Shown here piece after piece: positions 19,742-31,466 of a DNA stretch of 56,542 nt. A program made the translations under genes and the position numbers. The stretch spans positions 1 to 56,542 of the forward strand of contig CAJBTJ010000411.1 in the NCBI GenBank assembly GCA_903958565.1, written 5' to 3'. The notes under the pieces are model-generated. The model saw nothing but the letters and a program-made list of their open reading frames with translations, ran no database searches and was not told where the DNA came from. Positions within the stretch are counted from its first letter, which is position 1. Each line of letters opens with the position of its first letter. Origin of the DNA: an uncultured beta proteobacterium. GTDB lineage: Bacteria; Pseudomonadota; Gammaproteobacteria; Burkholderiales; Burkholderiaceae_B.

Positions 19742-20727
19742 ATCGTCAAGCGCTCGGCTATATCGGCTTTCTATTGTTTCTGGCGGCTGTACCGCTGATG
19801 GGAATCTATCCTATCTTCGCCATGAAAATCATGTGCTACGCACTTTTTGCGTGTGCGTTCAACTTGCTCTTGGGCTTTACCGGCTTGCTGTCATTTGGAC
19901 ACGCGGCGTTTTTAGGAAGTGCCGCCTATGCCTCCGGACACGCCATGAAATTGTGGGGCTTCTCTCCAGAACTTGGCATCGCGTACGGCGTGCTTGTCGC
20001 AGGGGCATTAGGTTTGGCCATGGGCGCACTGGCGATTCGACGCAGCGGTATTTACTTTGCAATGATTACGCTTGCCCTGTCCCAGATGGTGTACTTCTTT
20101 TTCTTGCAGGCAAAATTCACCGGCGGTGAAGATGGGCTGCAAGGCGTACCACGCGGAACCCTGTTCGGGCTGATCGATCTGAAAAGCGACTTGAACCTGT
20201 ACTACGTGGTGATGGGTATTTTTGTACTGGCTTATTTCATTATCTGGCGCACCGTGCACTCGCCTTTTGGCCAAGTGTTGAAGGCCATCCGTGAAAACGA
20301 ACCCCGTGCGATCTCGCTGGGCTACGACGTCGATCGTTTCAAGTTGCTCGCCTTTGTGCTGTCCGCGATGTTGGCCGGCTTAGCGGGTTCGACCAAAATG
20401 CTGATCTTTGTCTCGGCCACGCTGTCAGACGCTACTTGGCAGATGTCAGGCCTGGTGATTTTAATGACTCTCATTGGTGGGTTGGGCACACTCGTGGGCC
20501 CCGTCATTGGCGCCTTCATTGTTGTCTTGCTTGAAAACAAAGTAGGCGACTTTGGTGCTGCACTGACTAAATGGACGGGCGTTGAGTGGTTCCAACGCCT
20601 AGGCGAATCCGTCACCATCGTGATCGGCTTGATCTTCGTGATCTGCGTGCTGGCCTTTAGACGCGGGCTGGTGGGCGAACTGAGTGCCTGGTGGGATAAA
20701 CGTAAAGCGGCATCAAGTCAGGTTTAA
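19738..20727 (+). CDS. livM: ABC transporter permease, LivM-like
   Basis: FNLLLGFTGLLSFGHAAFLGSAAYASG...RAISLGYDVDRFKLLAFVLSA; 4-nt overlap with livH. Confidence 0.92.
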   Translation: MNRQALGYIGFLLFLAAVPLMGIYPIFAMKIMCYALFACAFNLLLGFTGLLSFGHAAFLGSAAYASGHAMKLWGFSPELGIAYGVLVAGALGLAMGALAIRRSGIYFAMITLALSQMVYFFFLQAKFTGGEDGLQGVPRGTLFGLIDLKSDLNLYYVVMGIFVLAYFIIWRTVHSPFGQVLKAIRENEPRAISLGYDVDRFKLLAFVLSAMLAGLAGSTKMLIFVSATLSDATWQMSGLVILMTLIGGLGTLVGPVIGAFIVVLLENKVGDFGAALTKWTGVEWFQRLGESVTIVIGLIFVICVLAFRRGLVGELSAWWDKRKAASSQV

Positions 20728-21231
20728 CCGCCGAATGCGTTGACCAACGATCGATGCAACCACTGCTTTGATTGCATCGCCCGGCAAAAACACGGCAACA
20801 GCGAGCGCAGCCTTCGCAAAAGACATGCCGGTTACCGCGACTAGCCACGGAACGCCGATCGCATAAACAACCACCACACCGCCGAGCAGTGCTGCCAAGA
20901 AACAACGCAGCGTGCTCGCGCCCGCCGCAAGACCAACCACGAAAGCGCCCGGAATCATACCCAACAGGAAGCCGCCTGTTGGTCCGGCAAGGACCGCTAA
21001 GCCAGCGCGCCCGCCGGGCAAAACTGGCAAACCCACCAAAGCGATCAGCACATAAAGGCCCACTACCAAGCCACCGCGATACGGCCCCAAAATCAGTCCG
21101 GCGAGCATCACCCCAAAGGTCTGCAACGTAATTGGTACGGGTACCCACGGCACAGGCATCGGTGGAACAAGGCTTAATACAACCACCATGGCCGTGAACA
21201 AAGCCACGAGTGCAATATCTTTTGTCTTCAT
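20713..21231 (-). CDS. bioY: Biotin transporter BioY
   Basis: VPITLQTFGVMLAGLILGPYRGGLVVGLYVLIALVGLPVL...GPTGGFLLGMIPGAF. Convergent 15-bp overlap with livM. Confidence 0.93.
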   Translation of the reverse strand: MKTKDIALVALFTAMVVVLSLVPPMPVPWVPVPITLQTFGVMLAGLILGPYRGGLVVGLYVLIALVGLPVLPGGRAGLAVLAGPTGGFLLGMIPGAFVVGLAAGASTLRCFLAALLGGVVVVYAIGVPWLVAVTGMSFAKAALAVAVFLPGDAIKAVVASIVGQRIRRLNLT

Positions 21232-21245
21232 GGAAATCTCAGTTG

Positions 21246-21272
21246 AAAAAAGCCGTCACATCAGAAGACGGC
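21246..21272 (-). terminator. Intrinsic-terminator-like hairpin between bioN and bioY
   Basis: Minus strand reads GCCGTC-TTCTGATGT-GACGGC-TTTTTT, ending 14 nt before the bioY ATG. Confidence 0.7.
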
Positions 21273-21283
21273 AATCCTAGTCG

Positions 21284-21898
21284 CTAGCCTCGCGCATCAA
21301 TCGCTTCAGCGATCTCGTGTGCGCGCCGAATCGTTCGCAACAGCATGGGTATCGCCATCGTGAGGGGGTTCGCGGACAAACCTCGAGCGGCTTGGGCTTC
21401 GCGAATATCGTACCACTGCGTAGACAGCTCAGGAATCAAACGTAAGGTCAAACCAAACGCCAAGGCGACGCTCTCGGTATTCACCCAGCCTAACCGTTCG
21501 AGCGGTTGCAACAACCAAAGCACGACCGACATCAATTGTGAGATCGAGGTACTCACCGAAACCACCAAGGCACCCAACATTAAGGTGGTCACGCGCAAGC
21601 CAACCACCGCTGCCTGTTCAGCGGACTGCACCACTACGGTGTAAAGCATCAACGCCAGCAGTAGCCAGAACAAGCTTTGCAACCGCGACCAAACCATCGC
21701 AAACGACACGCCAGTCTGCCACAACAACAAAGACGCACCCACCAATGCCAACATTAATAAACGCCAATCATGTACCCACATCAGCGCGGCACCGACAAAC
21801 GCCAACAATCCAAGCTTAAGCCCGCCTGACACGCGATGCAGCCAACTGCTTCCAGGCAGATACAACGAGCTCATTAGGCGCAATGCCCTAGATACCAA
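21284..21898 (-). CDS. bioN: ECF-type transmembrane (T) component, BioN-like
   Basis: Hydrophobic T-component with EAQAARGLSANPLTMAIPMLLRTIRRAHEIAEAIDARG (coupling motifs); between BioM and BioY. Confidence 0.88.
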   Translation of the reverse strand: MVSRALRLMSSLYLPGSSWLHRVSGGLKLGLLAFVGAALMWVHDWRLLMLALVGASLLLWQTGVSFAMVWSRLQSLFWLLLALMLYTVVVQSAEQAAVVGLRVTTLMLGALVVSVSTSISQLMSVVLWLLQPLERLGWVNTESVALAFGLTLRLIPELSTQWYDIREAQAARGLSANPLTMAIPMLLRTIRRAHEIAEAIDARG

Positions 21899-22551
21899 GC
21901 AATAGCCTCGCTTGGCTGTCCATCAAACACCATCATGCCATCTCGCAAAACGAGAACACGCTCCATCGCGCGCAACAAATCCAGATCATGACTCACGACA
22001 ATGGCAGGTTGCAGCAGCGCATGTAACTGTTTTTCAAACCGATTGCGCAAACGAAGATCGAGTTGCGTCGTGGGTTCGTCGAACACCAGAATCTCAGGTC
22101 GTGTCGCGAGGACAGCCGCTAAGGCGACGAGCTGTCTTTCACCGCCCGATAGCGTGTGCACCAAACGGTCATACAAATGCGGAACGCCTACTTGCTCAAG
22201 AGCTTGGCGAGCTCTTGCAACGCGCGCCTCGGCATCTGGTTCGCGGCGCTTTAAGCCGAACTCAATGTCTTCCGAGACTACAGGAAACACGATTTGGTTA
22301 TCCGGGTTTTGAAATACAAACCCGATTTTGCTCCGTATCTGGGATACCTCGTGGCGCGTATCGAGGCCCTGCACCAACACCTGCCCTTCCTGGGGCAGCA
22401 GTAACCCATTTAACAAACGAATAAAGGTACTCTTTCCTGAGCCATTGGGTCCTAGGATGCCAATCCGCTGCTGCGTGAGGGTGATATTTATGCGACTCAA
22501 CGCTGGGCGGCCATCGCGCTCGACAGAGACGTTTTTAAACTCGATTAACAT
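21874..22551 (-). CDS. bioM: ECF-type ATPase, BioM-like
   Basis: MLIEFKNVSVERDG, Walker A GPNGSGKST, LSGGERQLVALAAVLA, VFDEPTTQLD. Start corrected to 22551. Confidence 0.88.
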   Translation of the reverse strand: MLIEFKNVSVERDGRPALSRINITLTQQRIGILGPNGSGKSTFIRLLNGLLLPQEGQVLVQGLDTRHEVSQIRSKIGFVFQNPDNQIVFPVVSEDIEFGLKRREPDAEARVARARQALEQVGVPHLYDRLVHTLSGGERQLVALAAVLATRPEILVFDEPTTQLDLRLRNRFEKQLHALLQPAIVVSHDLDLLRAMERVLVLRDGMMVFDGQPSEAIAWYLGHCA

Positions 22552-22604
22552 AGAGCGGATTATGCCCGAGAACTTTTTTAAGAATCCGCACTCAAAACTC
22601 AAGT

Positions 22605-23003
22605 ATGAAAAAAATCACGAAATCCGAGGCCGAATGGAAAGCACAGCTTTCCGCCGAACAATTCTACGTCGCGCGCCAAAAAGGCACGGAGCGCCCCTTT
22701 ACGGGTGAGTTCTGGGACCACACCGCCTATGGGATCTATCGCTGCGTGGGTTGTGGCACCGCCTTGTTCGCCTCAGACACGAAGTTCGACGCGGGTTGTG
22801 GCTGGCCAAGCTATTTTGAGGCGCTCGACCCCGCAAACGTCAAAGAAGAGACAGATATGTCACACGGCATGCGCCGCACCGAGGTGATGTGCAACGTCTG
22901 CGACAGTCATTTAGGGCATGTGTTCCCTGACGGTCCGCCCCCCACCGGCTTGCGCTACTGCATCAACTCGCTCTCGCTCACCTTCGAGCCGATCAAGCCA
23001 TGA
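22605..23003 (+). CDS. msrB: Peptide-methionine (R)-S-oxide reductase
   Basis: [28 protein letters not shown]...[30 protein letters not shown]. Confidence 0.96.
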   Translation: MKKITKSEAEWKAQLSAEQFYVARQKGTERPFTGEFWDHTAYGIYRCVGCGTALFASDTKFDAGCGWPSYFEALDPANVKEETDMSHGMRRTEVMCNVCDSHLGHVFPDGPPPTGLRYCINSLSLTFEPIKP

Positions 23004-23587
23004 AAAAATTCCTTTTTGACCTGTTTCCGCTGATTCTATTTTTTGCGGCCTACAAATTTGCCGGTATTTACGTGGCAACGGGCGTGGCCATGGCAGCAGC
23101 CATTCTGCAGATCCTCTGGATCAAGTTGCGTGGCCATCCCGTGGAAACGATGCACTGGGTTAACCTTGCTATTATTGTGGTTTTTGGTGGTGCCACACTC
23201 TGGTTGCAGAACGAAGCCTTCATTAAGTGGAAGCCGACTGCACTGTATTGGCTCTTTGGCGGTGTACTGCTTGGCAGCAAACTCTTCACCGGCCGCAATC
23301 TCATGCAAAAGCTGTTGGGTGAGAAAATCGCGATGCCAGACGTCGCCTGGACCCGCCTAAATCTCGCCTGGGCACTCTTTTTTATCGCCGCCGGTGGCCT
23401 GAACCTGTTTGTCGCCTTTTCAGGGTGGTTTACCGAAGAGCAATGGGTGAATTTCAAAGTGTTTGGGCTCATGGCGCTGCTGATCGTGTTTGTGATTGGC
23501 CAATCGGTATGGCTGGGCAAGCACCTTGAGCAAGCTTCCGAAGAAGTCCCAAAAGGCCCTCCGGCCGCGAATGACCCGAAAATATGA
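23000..23587 (+). CDS. yciB: Septation protein A / inner membrane protein YciB
   Basis: [33 protein letters not shown]...[21 protein letters not shown]. Confidence 0.93.
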   Translation: MKKFLFDLFPLILFFAAYKFAGIYVATGVAMAAAILQILWIKLRGHPVETMHWVNLAIIVVFGGATLWLQNEAFIKWKPTALYWLFGGVLLGSKLFTGRNLMQKLLGEKIAMPDVAWTRLNLAWALFFIAAGGLNLFVAFSGWFTEEQWVNFKVFGLMALLIVFVIGQSVWLGKHLEQASEEVPKGPPAANDPKI

Positions 23588-23859
23588 CCAATCCCCACCT
23601 CACCCTACTTCGCGATCGCCTAGGCGCCCTCAATGCGCTTGAACTAGACATCCAAGACGATTCCCATCTTCATGCTGGCCATGCCGGCAGTAAGGGGGGA
23701 GCCAGCCATTTCAGTGCCACCATCGTGGCGGAATGTTTTGCCAACAAGCCGATGCTTGCACAACATCGGCTAGTGTATGATCTCGTGCGCGATTTAATCC
23801 CCCACCCGATTCACGCTCTCGTACTCTCGACTCGGGCGCCCTCCAAAGGAAATACATGA
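23584..23859 (+). CDS. BolA family protein
   Basis: LELDIQDDSHLHAGHAGSKGGASHFSATIVAECFANKPMLAQHRLVYDLV...HPIHALVLSTRAP. Confidence 0.92.
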   Translation: MTNPHLTLLRDRLGALNALELDIQDDSHLHAGHAGSKGGASHFSATIVAECFANKPMLAQHRLVYDLVRDLIPHPIHALVLSTRAPSKGNT

Positions 23860-24629
23860 AACGTATCGTTATGTTTGCTGCCGCCCTGGCATTGGCAGCA
23901 CCTATTTATGCTCAAAACGTCGCCACCGTGAATGGCAAGCCCATCACCAAAGCCAATGTCGACGAATTCGTCAAACTGCTCGGCACGCAAGGCGCCGCAG
24001 ACTCGCCGCAGTTACGCGAGCAAGTCAAAGAAGAGCTCATCAACCGTCAGGTGATGGTCCAAGCTGCTGAAACCGCTGGATTATTGAAAGATCCGACGAT
24101 CACCGTCGAGCTTGAGCTGGCGCGTCAAGGCATCTTGGTGCGTGCATTGATGGCTGACTACCTCAAAAAGAATCCCATCACCGACGCTAAGATTCAAGCC
24201 GAATACGACAAGCTGAAAAAAGCGGAAGACGGTAAGTTCGAATACGAAGTACGTCACATCCTGGTCGAGGACGAAAAAACTGCTAATGACATGCAAGCCA
24301 AACTGAAAGCCAAGTCGGCTAAGTTTGAAGACCTCGCTAAGTCATCGAAAGATCCTGGCAGCGCCGAGAAAGGTGGCAACCTAGGTTGGGCGGCGGATTC
24401 GAACTACGTTGAGCCTTTCGCGAAAGCAGTGGCTGCCACACCAAAAGGTCAGCTTTCTGAAAAGCCTGTGCAGTCGCAGTTTGGCTGGCACGTGATCGAA
24501 GTCTTGGACAAGCGCCCTGTCGCATTCCCTCCGCTTGAGCAAGTCCGCAAAGAACTTGAGCAAATGATGCGCGAACAAACGCTCGCTGCTTATCAGGCTG
24601 ACTTACGTAGCAAAGCTAAAGTTCAGTAA
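23856..24629 (+). CDS. Peptidylprolyl isomerase, parvulin/PrsA-like, exported
   Basis: Signal peptide, SurA-N-like region and parvulin core YEVRHILVEDEKTAND...GGNLGWAADSNYVEPFAKAV...SQFGWHVIEVLDKR. Confidence 0.93.
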   Translation: MKRIVMFAAALALAAPIYAQNVATVNGKPITKANVDEFVKLLGTQGAADSPQLREQVKEELINRQVMVQAAETAGLLKDPTITVELELARQGILVRALMADYLKKNPITDAKIQAEYDKLKKAEDGKFEYEVRHILVEDEKTANDMQAKLKAKSAKFEDLAKSSKDPGSAEKGGNLGWAADSNYVEPFAKAVAATPKGQLSEKPVQSQFGWHVIEVLDKRPVAFPPLEQVRKELEQMMREQTLAAYQADLRSKAKVQ

Positions 24630-24664
24630 TAACGTAATAGCGCCCCAACAAAGGGGGCACACAG

Positions 24665-26738
<2,074 letters not shown>

Positions 26739-27800
26739 TCAGGCAAATACCCGGCGTGCCCGCGGGCTGCCCGCAGCAAGCCCGGCTTGTTCAAGTTGCT
26801 GATAGAGTGTCTTGAGACGTTCATCGATGACTGCATCCGAACCGGGCTGCACGGGGCGGCCCTGATCATCAACAAGTTCAGCACCAACGCGACGCGCCAA
26901 CTCAAAACCAACCTCAACCATTTTTCCGAAAGCGCGCGTATCGGCTGGACTGCAAGGTACATCCAGCAGCAGACTCAAGCGATCGACACCCGCCATCCCC
27001 GCATCGAACGACTCAGAATCTGAACGCGCCAAACTAAAGCACACAAGTCCATACTCGCCCAACCAAACCAGTTGTCCGTTCACGGGTACAAACCCCATAT
27101 TCTCTGCGGCATTGGTTACATCCGACACAGGATGATTTGCACCCATCAACAAGGTCAACCCAACTTGAGTATCCAACCCCGCACACATGTCGTCCAAGCG
27201 TGAAGCTAAGTCCAATACGCGCTGCTGATCAGGCCCTTCAATGGCGCATTCCAACTGCTCAGCCAAACTCTGCGCACGATTCCAAATCTGCGACCATTCA
27301 ATCGCTGACAACGCACCGCTACGATTTGCCAACAAGACCGCCAGATGGACAGCGTCGTACGAAACACTTGGCTCAATGACAGCCTGAAGTTGTCCCTCCG
27401 TATCCTGGGCAAAAATACGAACGGTCTTACGGCCTGCCGTACGCAGCGGATGAATGAGTGGCACCAGGTCTTCGCCCAGCATTGGGCCTTGAAAAGCAAT
27501 TTCAATCACAATCTCAGTCGATGGGTCGGGCTCTTGCGCATCAAGCATCGCATCAGGATGCAGGGGCGCATCGATGCGCTCCGTCACATTAATACCACCC
27601 GCACTCATCCCACCCAAACCTGGCTCACGACGTATATCACCCACCGCACCGGTTTCAGCAAGCAACGGGTCTTGTTCGATGACGGGCATCTGGGCCTGCA
27701 TACGGCGGCGCACGCGTTGGTCCTGGAACCAATTAAAGCTCAGCACCAACACAATCACGACCAGACCAATCACGATCAAATAGATTTGCAACTCACTCAT
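26739..27800 (-). CDS. zipA: Cell division protein ZipA-like (N-terminal TM, C-terminal FtsZ-binding domain)
   Basis: MSELQIYLIVIGLVVIVLVLSFNWFQDQRVRRRMQ; C-terminal VDRLSLLLDVPCSPADTRAFGKMVEVG; smc-zipA-ligA synteny. Confidence 0.83.
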   Translation of the reverse strand: MSELQIYLIVIGLVVIVLVLSFNWFQDQRVRRRMQAQMPVIEQDPLLAETGAVGDIRREPGLGGMSAGGINVTERIDAPLHPDAMLDAQEPDPSTEIVIEIAFQGPMLGEDLVPLIHPLRTAGRKTVRIFAQDTEGQLQAVIEPSVSYDAVHLAVLLANRSGALSAIEWSQIWNRAQSLAEQLECAIEGPDQQRVLDLASRLDDMCAGLDTQVGLTLLMGANHPVSDVTNAAENMGFVPVNGQLVWLGEYGLVCFSLARSDSESFDAGMAGVDRLSLLLDVPCSPADTRAFGKMVEVGFELARRVGAELVDDQGRPVQPGSDAVIDERLKTLYQQLEQAGLAAGSPRARRVFA

Positions 27801-27821
27801 GTGTTGCCTCTAGTATCAAGA

Positions 27822-30800
27822 TCACGCAGCTTCAGCGGCAAGCTGCAAAGCGGATTCAATATCAACAGCCACGATGCGCGACACGCCTCGTTCTTGCATC
27901 GTAACGCCAATCAACTGTCGAGCCATCTGCATCGCAATCTTATTATGGGAAATAAACAAGAACTGCGTATGCTCAGCCATACTACCCACCAAGCTTGCAT
28001 ATCGTTCAGTATTTGCATCATCAAGCGGAGCGTCCACCTCATCGAGCAAGCAGAAGGGTGCGGGGTTGAGCTTGAATAATGCAAACACCAGTGCAGTCGC
28101 GGTGAGCGCTTTTTCGCCACCGGACAGCAGATGGATCGATGTATTGCGTTTGCCCGGTGGCTGGGCCATCACCTGCACACCCGCATCCAGAATTTCGTCG
28201 CCCGTCATGATGAGACGTGCCTCCCCACCCCCGAAAAGTTTGGGGAAGAGTTCACCGAAGTGCGTGTTCACTTCATTGAAGGTAGACTGCAAGAGCTCAC
28301 GCGTCTCGCGGTCGATCTTACGGATCGCGTCTTCAAGGGTGTCGATCGCAGTCTGCAGGTCAAGGTATTGTGCGTCGAGATAGCCTTTACGCTCACGCGA
28401 CTCCGTTAACTCGTCCAATGCCGCCAGATTGACGGAACCCAGTGACTCTATTTTCTTGGTGATACGCTGCACCTCGGACTGCAGCCAAGCGGGGCGCTGC
28501 CACTCTTCGGTCTGTTCCGCGATCACTGCTTGCACGGCGACGCGATCTACCTGACGCTCATTGAGTTGCTCGGCAAACTGCTCGGAGGCCAAGCGCGCGG
28601 CTTGCTCTTGCAACTGCAGTTGCATGATGCGTTCGCGGCGGGGCTCGAGCGAGCGTTCCATGGTGAGTCGCTCTTCATCGGCCTCACGTAATTGTGCAGC
28701 TAACGTATCCATTTCGATTCGTACACGACCCAACGACTCTTCGCGCTCGGCGCGTATTTCTAGCGCATCTTGCAAGCCCGCTTCTGCTGCTGCGGCATCC
28801 AGTGTGGCAAGCTCATCTTCCTGTCCGGCCAGCTCTTGCTGGGCACGAACCGACTGTTCAATGGCTAGTTGTAAGTTACGTTGCAGCTCGGCAATCCGCG
28901 CACGGACGCCGCGCTCATTGAATTCAGCTTCTTGTGCGCCACGCTCTTGATCACGCAAGCGATTGCGCGCGGTCTCAGCCTCCTCGAACAACGCTTCACC
29001 CGCCATTTCGGCCTCGGAATACGCCTCTTGTTGAACACCGATCTCAGCGTCCAGTTCTTCAAAGCGCACTTCAGCTTCGAGTTTTGCTGCAGTCAGTTCT
29101 TCTTGCTGTGAGATGACTTCAGCGATGTCTTGCTCAAGTCGACCTGAACGTTCCCGCGTCTGCTCCACTTGCTGTTGCAAGCGTGTGTGCTCTAACTGCA
29201 GGTCGTGCAGGCGGCGGGTAATTTCTGCAACACGCTGTCGTGCAGGAGGCAAGGCTTGCGATACCTGCTGCCAGGCTGACTCAGCTTGTGCAACCGCCGA
29301 GCGCGATTGGTCGGCGATTAGTTGATGCGCTTTGAGCTCGCGCCGAAGGTTCTCAATCTCTTGTTGACGCGCGAGCAAGCCTGCCTGCTCGGAGTCAGGT
29401 GCATAAAAACGCACACTATGGACATCTATTAAGTGACCGCCTTGCACGACAAGCATCGCCCCCGCAGGCAAGCTTGCTCGGGCGGCGATCGCCTGCGCCA
29501 CATCTTTGGCGATGTAAACATGACCCAGCCAAGTCTGCAACAAGGTCCGCAGTTCGGGATCCGTAATGCGCAGCACAGTCGTCAAGGGCTCCAGTCCAGC
29601 TGGCGCAGCGACAGCCGGCGCCGCAACGGGCAACTGATAGAACGCGAGACGCGCAGGCGGGGCATCCGCTGCAAAGGCGCGTGCCCAATCAAGGTTACGT
29701 ACCTCAAGACCTGTCATGCGCTCGTTCAGAACGGCTTCAAGTGCCGTTTCCCAGCCTGGCTCAACATGCAGCTTCTGCCACAAGCGACCCAACTGGCTGA
29801 GTTCGTGCTTAGCAAGCCAGGGCTCAAGTGCGCCTTTCTTTTGCACATCTTCTTGCAAGCGCACGAGCGCGGATAAACGAGCGTCCAGGCGGGCGAGTGT
29901 CTCGGCCTCGATCTGTGCTTGCTGCTGAGCCTGGGCGCGACGCGCGTCAGCCTCAGGCAATTTGTCTTCGAGCTCAGTGAGTGTGCCTAGGGATTCCTCG
30001 AGCAACTCTTCGGTGGCCACTTTGTCACCCGTTAATTGCTCGAGCGCGGCCGTGTCAGGCGTTTCAACGCCCTTGAGTTCAAGGGCCAGACGTTCGCGTC
30101 GCAGTTCAAGCCCCTGGAGCTGGCGATCTGAATCTCGCTGCGTCTGTGCCACTAACGCGAGGCTTTGCTCGACACGCGCCAAGGTGGCACGCAACTCTTC
30201 ACGCTCGAGCGCAGCTTGCCGCACACGCGCCTCAATGTCAGGCAAACCCTGCTGCGCCGCCTGCGCCAAGTCACGCGCTTCTTCAGCACGCGCAGCGCTC
30301 GTCATGAGCTCGTCTTCACCTTCTTGAATTTGGGCTTGGCAGTGTTCCTGCTGCGTCGCCCATTCCGTCAATTGTGTCTGTAGCTGCGTGCGACGGGTCA
30401 GTACCCGATTACGCGACTCGACCACGTGGCGAATCTCGGCCTCGAGGCTGCTTACTTTTGCATTCGCTTCGTACAACTGCCCCTGCGCGGCGTGCACCGC
30501 ATCACCCGCGGCATAGTGCGCTTGGCGACGTGACTCAAGCGCAGCTTCGCTAGCACGTAGCCCAGCCATCGAGGCTTCAAGCTCCGTGTGCGCACGCTCA
30601 ATATCCTGCTGGGTCCGGTCACGCTCAAGATGAGCGGCCGCTTCTTTCAGAAACCACAACGCATTTTGTTTGCTTTCACCTTCAGCCTGCAGCGTGCGGT
30701 ATTCGCGCGCCACCTCGGCTTGCGATTCAAGCTTTTCAAGCTGCGACGTGAGTTCGCGCAGAATATCTTCGATGCGCACGAGGTTCTCACGCGTGTCGGA

Positions 30801-31352
30801 CAAACGATTTTCTGTTTCGCGGCGTCGTTCCTTGTAACGCGACACCCCCGCGGCCTCTTCCAAGTAAACCCGTAGTTCTTCGGGCTTGGCTTCGATCAAG
30901 CGGTTGATCATGCCTTGACCAATAATCGCGTAACCACGCGACCCTAAGCCGGTTCCCAAGAAAATGTCATGGACATCCCGGCGACGAACCAACTGGTTAT
31001 TGATGAAGTAGCTACTAGTGCCGTCGCGCGTCAACACGCGACGCACAGCGATTTCGGCGTAAGTCGCCCATTGCCCGGAGGCGCGACCGGTAGAGTTATC
31101 AAACACCAGCTCAACCGACGCTCGGGCCGACGGCTTACGCTCGCCGGAGCCACTAAAAATCACATCCTGCATCGATTCGCCACGCAACTCAGAGGCGCGG
31201 CTTTCGCCCATCACCCAGCGGACGGCGTCGATAATGTTCGATTTACCGCAACCATTGGGCCCGACGACTCCCACTAATTGGCTGGGGGTTGGGATCACCG
31301 TTGGATCGACAAAAGACTTAAATCCGGCAAGTTTGATCTGGGTCAGACGCAC
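27822..31352 (-). CDS. smc: Chromosome segregation protein SMC
   Basis: MRLTQIKLAGFKSFVDPT, GPNGCGKSNIIDAVRWVMGES, long coiled coils, HLLSGGEKALTATALVFALF, CLLDEVDAPLDDAN. Confidence 0.97.
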   Translation of the reverse strand: MRLTQIKLAGFKSFVDPTVIPTPSQLVGVVGPNGCGKSNIIDAVRWVMGESRASELRGESMQDVIFSGSGERKPSARASVELVFDNSTGRASGQWATYAEIAVRRVLTRDGTSSYFINNQLVRRRDVHDIFLGTGLGSRGYAIIGQGMINRLIEAKPEELRVYLEEAAGVSRYKERRRETENRLSDTRENLVRIEDILRELTSQLEKLESQAEVAREYRTLQAEGESKQNALWFLKEAAAHLERDRTQQDIERAHTELEASMAGLRASEAALESRRQAHYAAGDAVHAAQGQLYEANAKVSSLEAEIRHVVESRNRVLTRRTQLQTQLTEWATQQEHCQAQIQEGEDELMTSAARAEEARDLAQAAQQGLPDIEARVRQAALEREELRATLARVEQSLALVAQTQRDSDRQLQGLELRRERLALELKGVETPDTAALEQLTGDKVATEELLEESLGTLTELEDKLPEADARRAQAQQQAQIEAETLARLDARLSALVRLQEDVQKKGALEPWLAKHELSQLGRLWQKLHVEPGWETALEAVLNERMTGLEVRNLDWARAFAADAPPARLAFYQLPVAAPAVAAPAGLEPLTTVLRITDPELRTLLQTWLGHVYIAKDVAQAIAARASLPAGAMLVVQGGHLIDVHSVRFYAPDSEQAGLLARQQEIENLRRELKAHQLIADQSRSAVAQAESAWQQVSQALPPARQRVAEITRRLHDLQLEHTRLQQQVEQTRERSGRLEQDIAEVISQQEELTAAKLEAEVRFEELDAEIGVQQEAYSEAEMAGEALFEEAETARNRLRDQERGAQEAEFNERGVRARIAELQRNLQLAIEQSVRAQQELAGQEDELATLDAAAAEAGLQDALEIRAEREESLGRVRIEMDTLAAQLREADEERLTMERSLEPRRERIMQLQLQEQAARLASEQFAEQLNERQVDRVAVQAVIAEQTEEWQRPAWLQSEVQRITKKIESLGSVNLAALDELTESRERKGYLDAQYLDLQTAIDTLEDAIRKIDRETRELLQSTFNEVNTHFGELFPKLFGGGEARLIMTGDEILDAGVQVMAQPPGKRNTSIHLLSGGEKALTATALVFALFKLNPAPFCLLDEVDAPLDDANTERYASLVGSMAEHTQFLFISHNKIAMQMARQLIGVTMQERGVSRIVAVDIESALQLAAEAA

Positions 31353-31466
31353 AATAAGGGCACAATTTGGGATGGAATCCTTGAGATCATAACCGAGCTC
31401 GAGCCGATCGATTTGTTCAGGTATTATTCAGACAGCCCGCACTGGTGTGGGTAAACTAAATTTAGG

